Shown in pieces: positions 61,882 through 64,000 of a stretch of 64,000 nucleotides of DNA. This DNA comes from Neospora caninum Liverpool (lineage: Eukaryota; Apicomplexa; Conoidasida; Eucoccidiorida; Sarcocystidae). Below the pieces are notes generated by a model that worked only from the letters and a program-made list of their open reading frames with translations, searched no databases and had not been told where the DNA came from. The stretch is from positions 5,040,270 through 5,104,269 of the forward strand of contig NC_018390.1 of the NCBI RefSeq assembly GCF_000208865.1, in the 5' to 3' direction. The position numbers were made by a program, and so were the translations under genes. How positions within the stretch are numbered: position 1 is the first letter of the stretch; the number at the start of each line of letters is the position of its first letter.

Positions 61882-63474
61882 ATGGAACCCCCCTCAAGGT
61901 CGTCCCTTTACGGGCCCTCCCACCCCTCTTCAACTTCATCAGTATCTCGCGATATTTTTGCTATGCGCTTCCCGTCGGAACCACAGGGCCCCGCTGTGGT
62001 GCCTACAACTGCGCTGGAAGGTGGTGCTGACCACATACTCCAGCCGCGATTGGTTCCCACGCGTTCTTATACTTCTTCCTTCTATCCTTCGTCATCTCCT
62101 GTTGCACACACACGGTCGTCTCAGACGAATCCCAGAGGCAGAACGTTGGCCACACGCAGAAAAGGACAATCACGCGGGAAACGCCGCAGAAACTTACCTG
62201 TTCGTCGTTCTCACATTCTCGTCGCAATCAGCCTTACAGCTTTTGTGGCCTCTCTTGTATTTCTAAAACGGTTTCATGATTTATGCGTTACTGAAGTGAG
62301 CATGCCTTCCTTAATCCCAACTTGGGCTTCCGTTAAGCTGCCTCCCTTCCTCACGTCTTTTCCGACTCCTTCGTCTCCGTCGCGTCTTCTGCCTTTTCCT
62401 GCATCCCTTTCGCCGGGGCGGATGCAACGGAGACTCGCGGAGACTCCCTGGGGGGACACGCCCCATGGCACTTCTGATATTTGTCAGGCCGATGGAGAAC
62501 AGGGCGTAGATCACAGCGCCGCTGGAGAAGCGGAGGAGGGGAGCGCCAACGGGCAACCCAGTGGGACAGCAGGAGGGACAGGAAAAGGGGGCACTTCGAG
62601 GCCTATGCACCCAAGAGGCAAACCCGTGCAGGAAGTAGCAGAAGACGAGGCCGGGCACGAAAACACGATGGAAACACACGAGGGTGAGAGAACCAGGGAA
62701 TGGATCTGCTCTTTCCTTTGGTTTTGTTGCTACCGGGTGCGTAACGAATTTATTTCTAATGCTACGGGCACAATCAACAACAAAGGCACACGTGTTACCG
62801 GCTACTGTTCTCGCTACGCATTGTTTGTGTCGCGTTCTGGCTTGGCATCTATGTCGTGCGGCTCGTTGGATTGCTGCTCGGCAGACAAGGGGTTCCTCAG
62901 ATCTGCCACTACACCGCCTGCGCTTCCCCTCATTCGCTTCGTTTTGGTGTTGATCTCGACGCCCTTTGCGTCACCACGCCTTCGTTATGAGCGTTCTTGC
63001 TGTAGTGTTGGCTCTTCGCGCTGCAGCCTCCGTTCGTCCGCTGTCTCTGCGAGACGCGTCCTTTCTGCCTTCCGGACTCACTGTTCTTTTACTTGATTCT
63101 GTGGGTGTCTCCAATGTGTGGACCGTGCAACCGCTTCCTGTTTCGTTTCCGGCACAGGGTATTAACGTGTGCGTTCTGCATTCGCTGGATTGTGTTACAG
63201 TTTCCATGTTGCACACTTTGCTGTGCTTCGGCAGACGACGTGGCTGTCAGGGAAGTTAAACGTGTCACCGGTGCAAAACGCAAGGCACTCGCGGTTGAGG
63301 AAGCAAGCACCGACCCCGAGAGCGAAGAAAATCCGCCACAAGACAAGGGAGACCACCGACGGGAGAGCGGCGGAAGCGATATCGATGTTGAGGGGGCCAG
63401 TTACCACCCGTTTGCCGAACTCAGTGAAGTTGAACTGCAAGCGCTCCTTATGGACCCTGGTCTCGTCCCTACAC
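61882..63474 (+). CDS. Predicted single-pass membrane protein, unknown function, 3' end uncertain
   Basis: Not recognised as a known family. The first ATG in frame is at 61882 in a strong context (ACAAAATGG). Exon 1 (61882-62683) ends at phase 1 with donor GTGAGA and joins in phase to exon 2 (63235-63474, acceptor CTTCGGCAG). Residues 1-110 are Ser/Pro-rich and end in a strong basic cluster (RRKGQSRGKRRR). A hydrophobic helix follows at about 111-128 (HILVAISLTAFVASLVFL), consistent with a type II signal anchor. Beyond it are Ser/Pro, then Gly/Glu-rich acidic segments. Exon 2 ends in a good donor (CTACAC|GTAAGA), so the gene probably continues to the right; otherwise it ends in the same frame at 63566. 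The layout is typical of coccidian secretory-pathway or surface hypotheticals; no enzymatic motif is visible. Confidence 0.6.
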
Positions 63475-64000
63475 GTAAGATTACACACTCGATTGCAAGC
63501 TACGAAATAGAAATGCGTTCAATTTCATTAGAGACGAGACCTGGAGGGAAGAGCCCGAGTGGTTGAATGCGTGTTGCCCGGCACAAGGAGGGGGCGGGGG
63601 TAGGGCATGATGCAGGATCTAGACACTCACGTTGAGGCACTGATTGGTGGGTCGCCTCATGGAAGGACCAAGGGCTGGAAAGGAATGCGGAAAAGGCACA
63701 AGGCGTTCCGAAGAGCCACAACAGCGACTAACTAACTAAACCCGTCCGTCCAGTCGAGTGGACGGGAGTAGACGCGTGTATTCGAAAGGGTTCATGCGGC
63801 TTTGAAAGTCCATGTCCGCATGGGTTCGTATATACACACAACAGGCAACTTGAAAAGCCGAAAGGTAGCCACTGGAGACGCAGTGATACTGTTTGGCTAA
63901 TTGACATGGTCACGCAGTATCGTCGGCGCTTTCGGCCCTTAGCTTGTCAGCAGCCCGTTCAGTGACGCCACTTCTCTCTCATCGCAGACATACGTTCCTG

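Overview
The window looks like nuclear DNA of a cyst-forming coccidian apicomplexan, most likely Toxoplasma gondii or a close relative (Hammondia, Neospora). The evidence is eukaryotic genes split by GT-AG introns of about 250-900 bases, pyrimidine-rich introns, GC-rich exons with long low-complexity insertions, frequent (TA)n microsatellites outside exons, and apicomplexan-style proteins. The species call is inference; no tool was run. No bacterial, viral, organellar, rRNA, tRNA or CRISPR feature was found.

Layout from left to right. 1-3779 has no gene I can support. 3780-6318 (+) holds a MOB-family (MOB1-like) gene whose 5' exon was not found. Convergent to it, 7138-27777 (-) holds one giant gene in six exons. 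It encodes a predicted 6061-residue protein with an N-terminal SWIM zinc finger, a sacsin/NO VEIN-type GHKL (HSP90-like) ATPase domain and a C-terminal DUF3883 domain; one exon alone is 16,674 bases and fully open. 27778-32415 is a divergent promoter region. 32416-36687 (+) is eukaryotic release factor eRF1, eight exons, 430 residues, with phases that close exactly. 38337-48113 (-) is a many-exon gene that I assign to the Y-complex nucleoporin Nup85 from colinear motifs; parts of its exon structure stay unresolved. 48114-52971 is another divergent intergenic region, with (TA)n tracts and a 32-base minisatellite. 52972-57302 (+) is DDI1 (UBL, helical domain, retropepsin-like protease, UBA), seven exons, 548 residues. 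57303-61881 has no supported gene. 61882 to about 63474 (+) is a predicted single-pass membrane protein of unknown function, probably running past the right edge.

The genes do not form an operon or a pathway. They are housekeeping or regulatory functions: mitotic-exit/Hippo-type signalling (MOB), translation termination (eRF1), nuclear pore scaffold (Nup85-like) and ubiquitin-proteasome shuttling and proteolysis (DDI1). The least ordinary object is the giant SWIM + GHKL + DUF3883 protein. Gene models were built by hand from splice-site phase and family motifs; exon edges quoted to the base are those where phase and motif agree.
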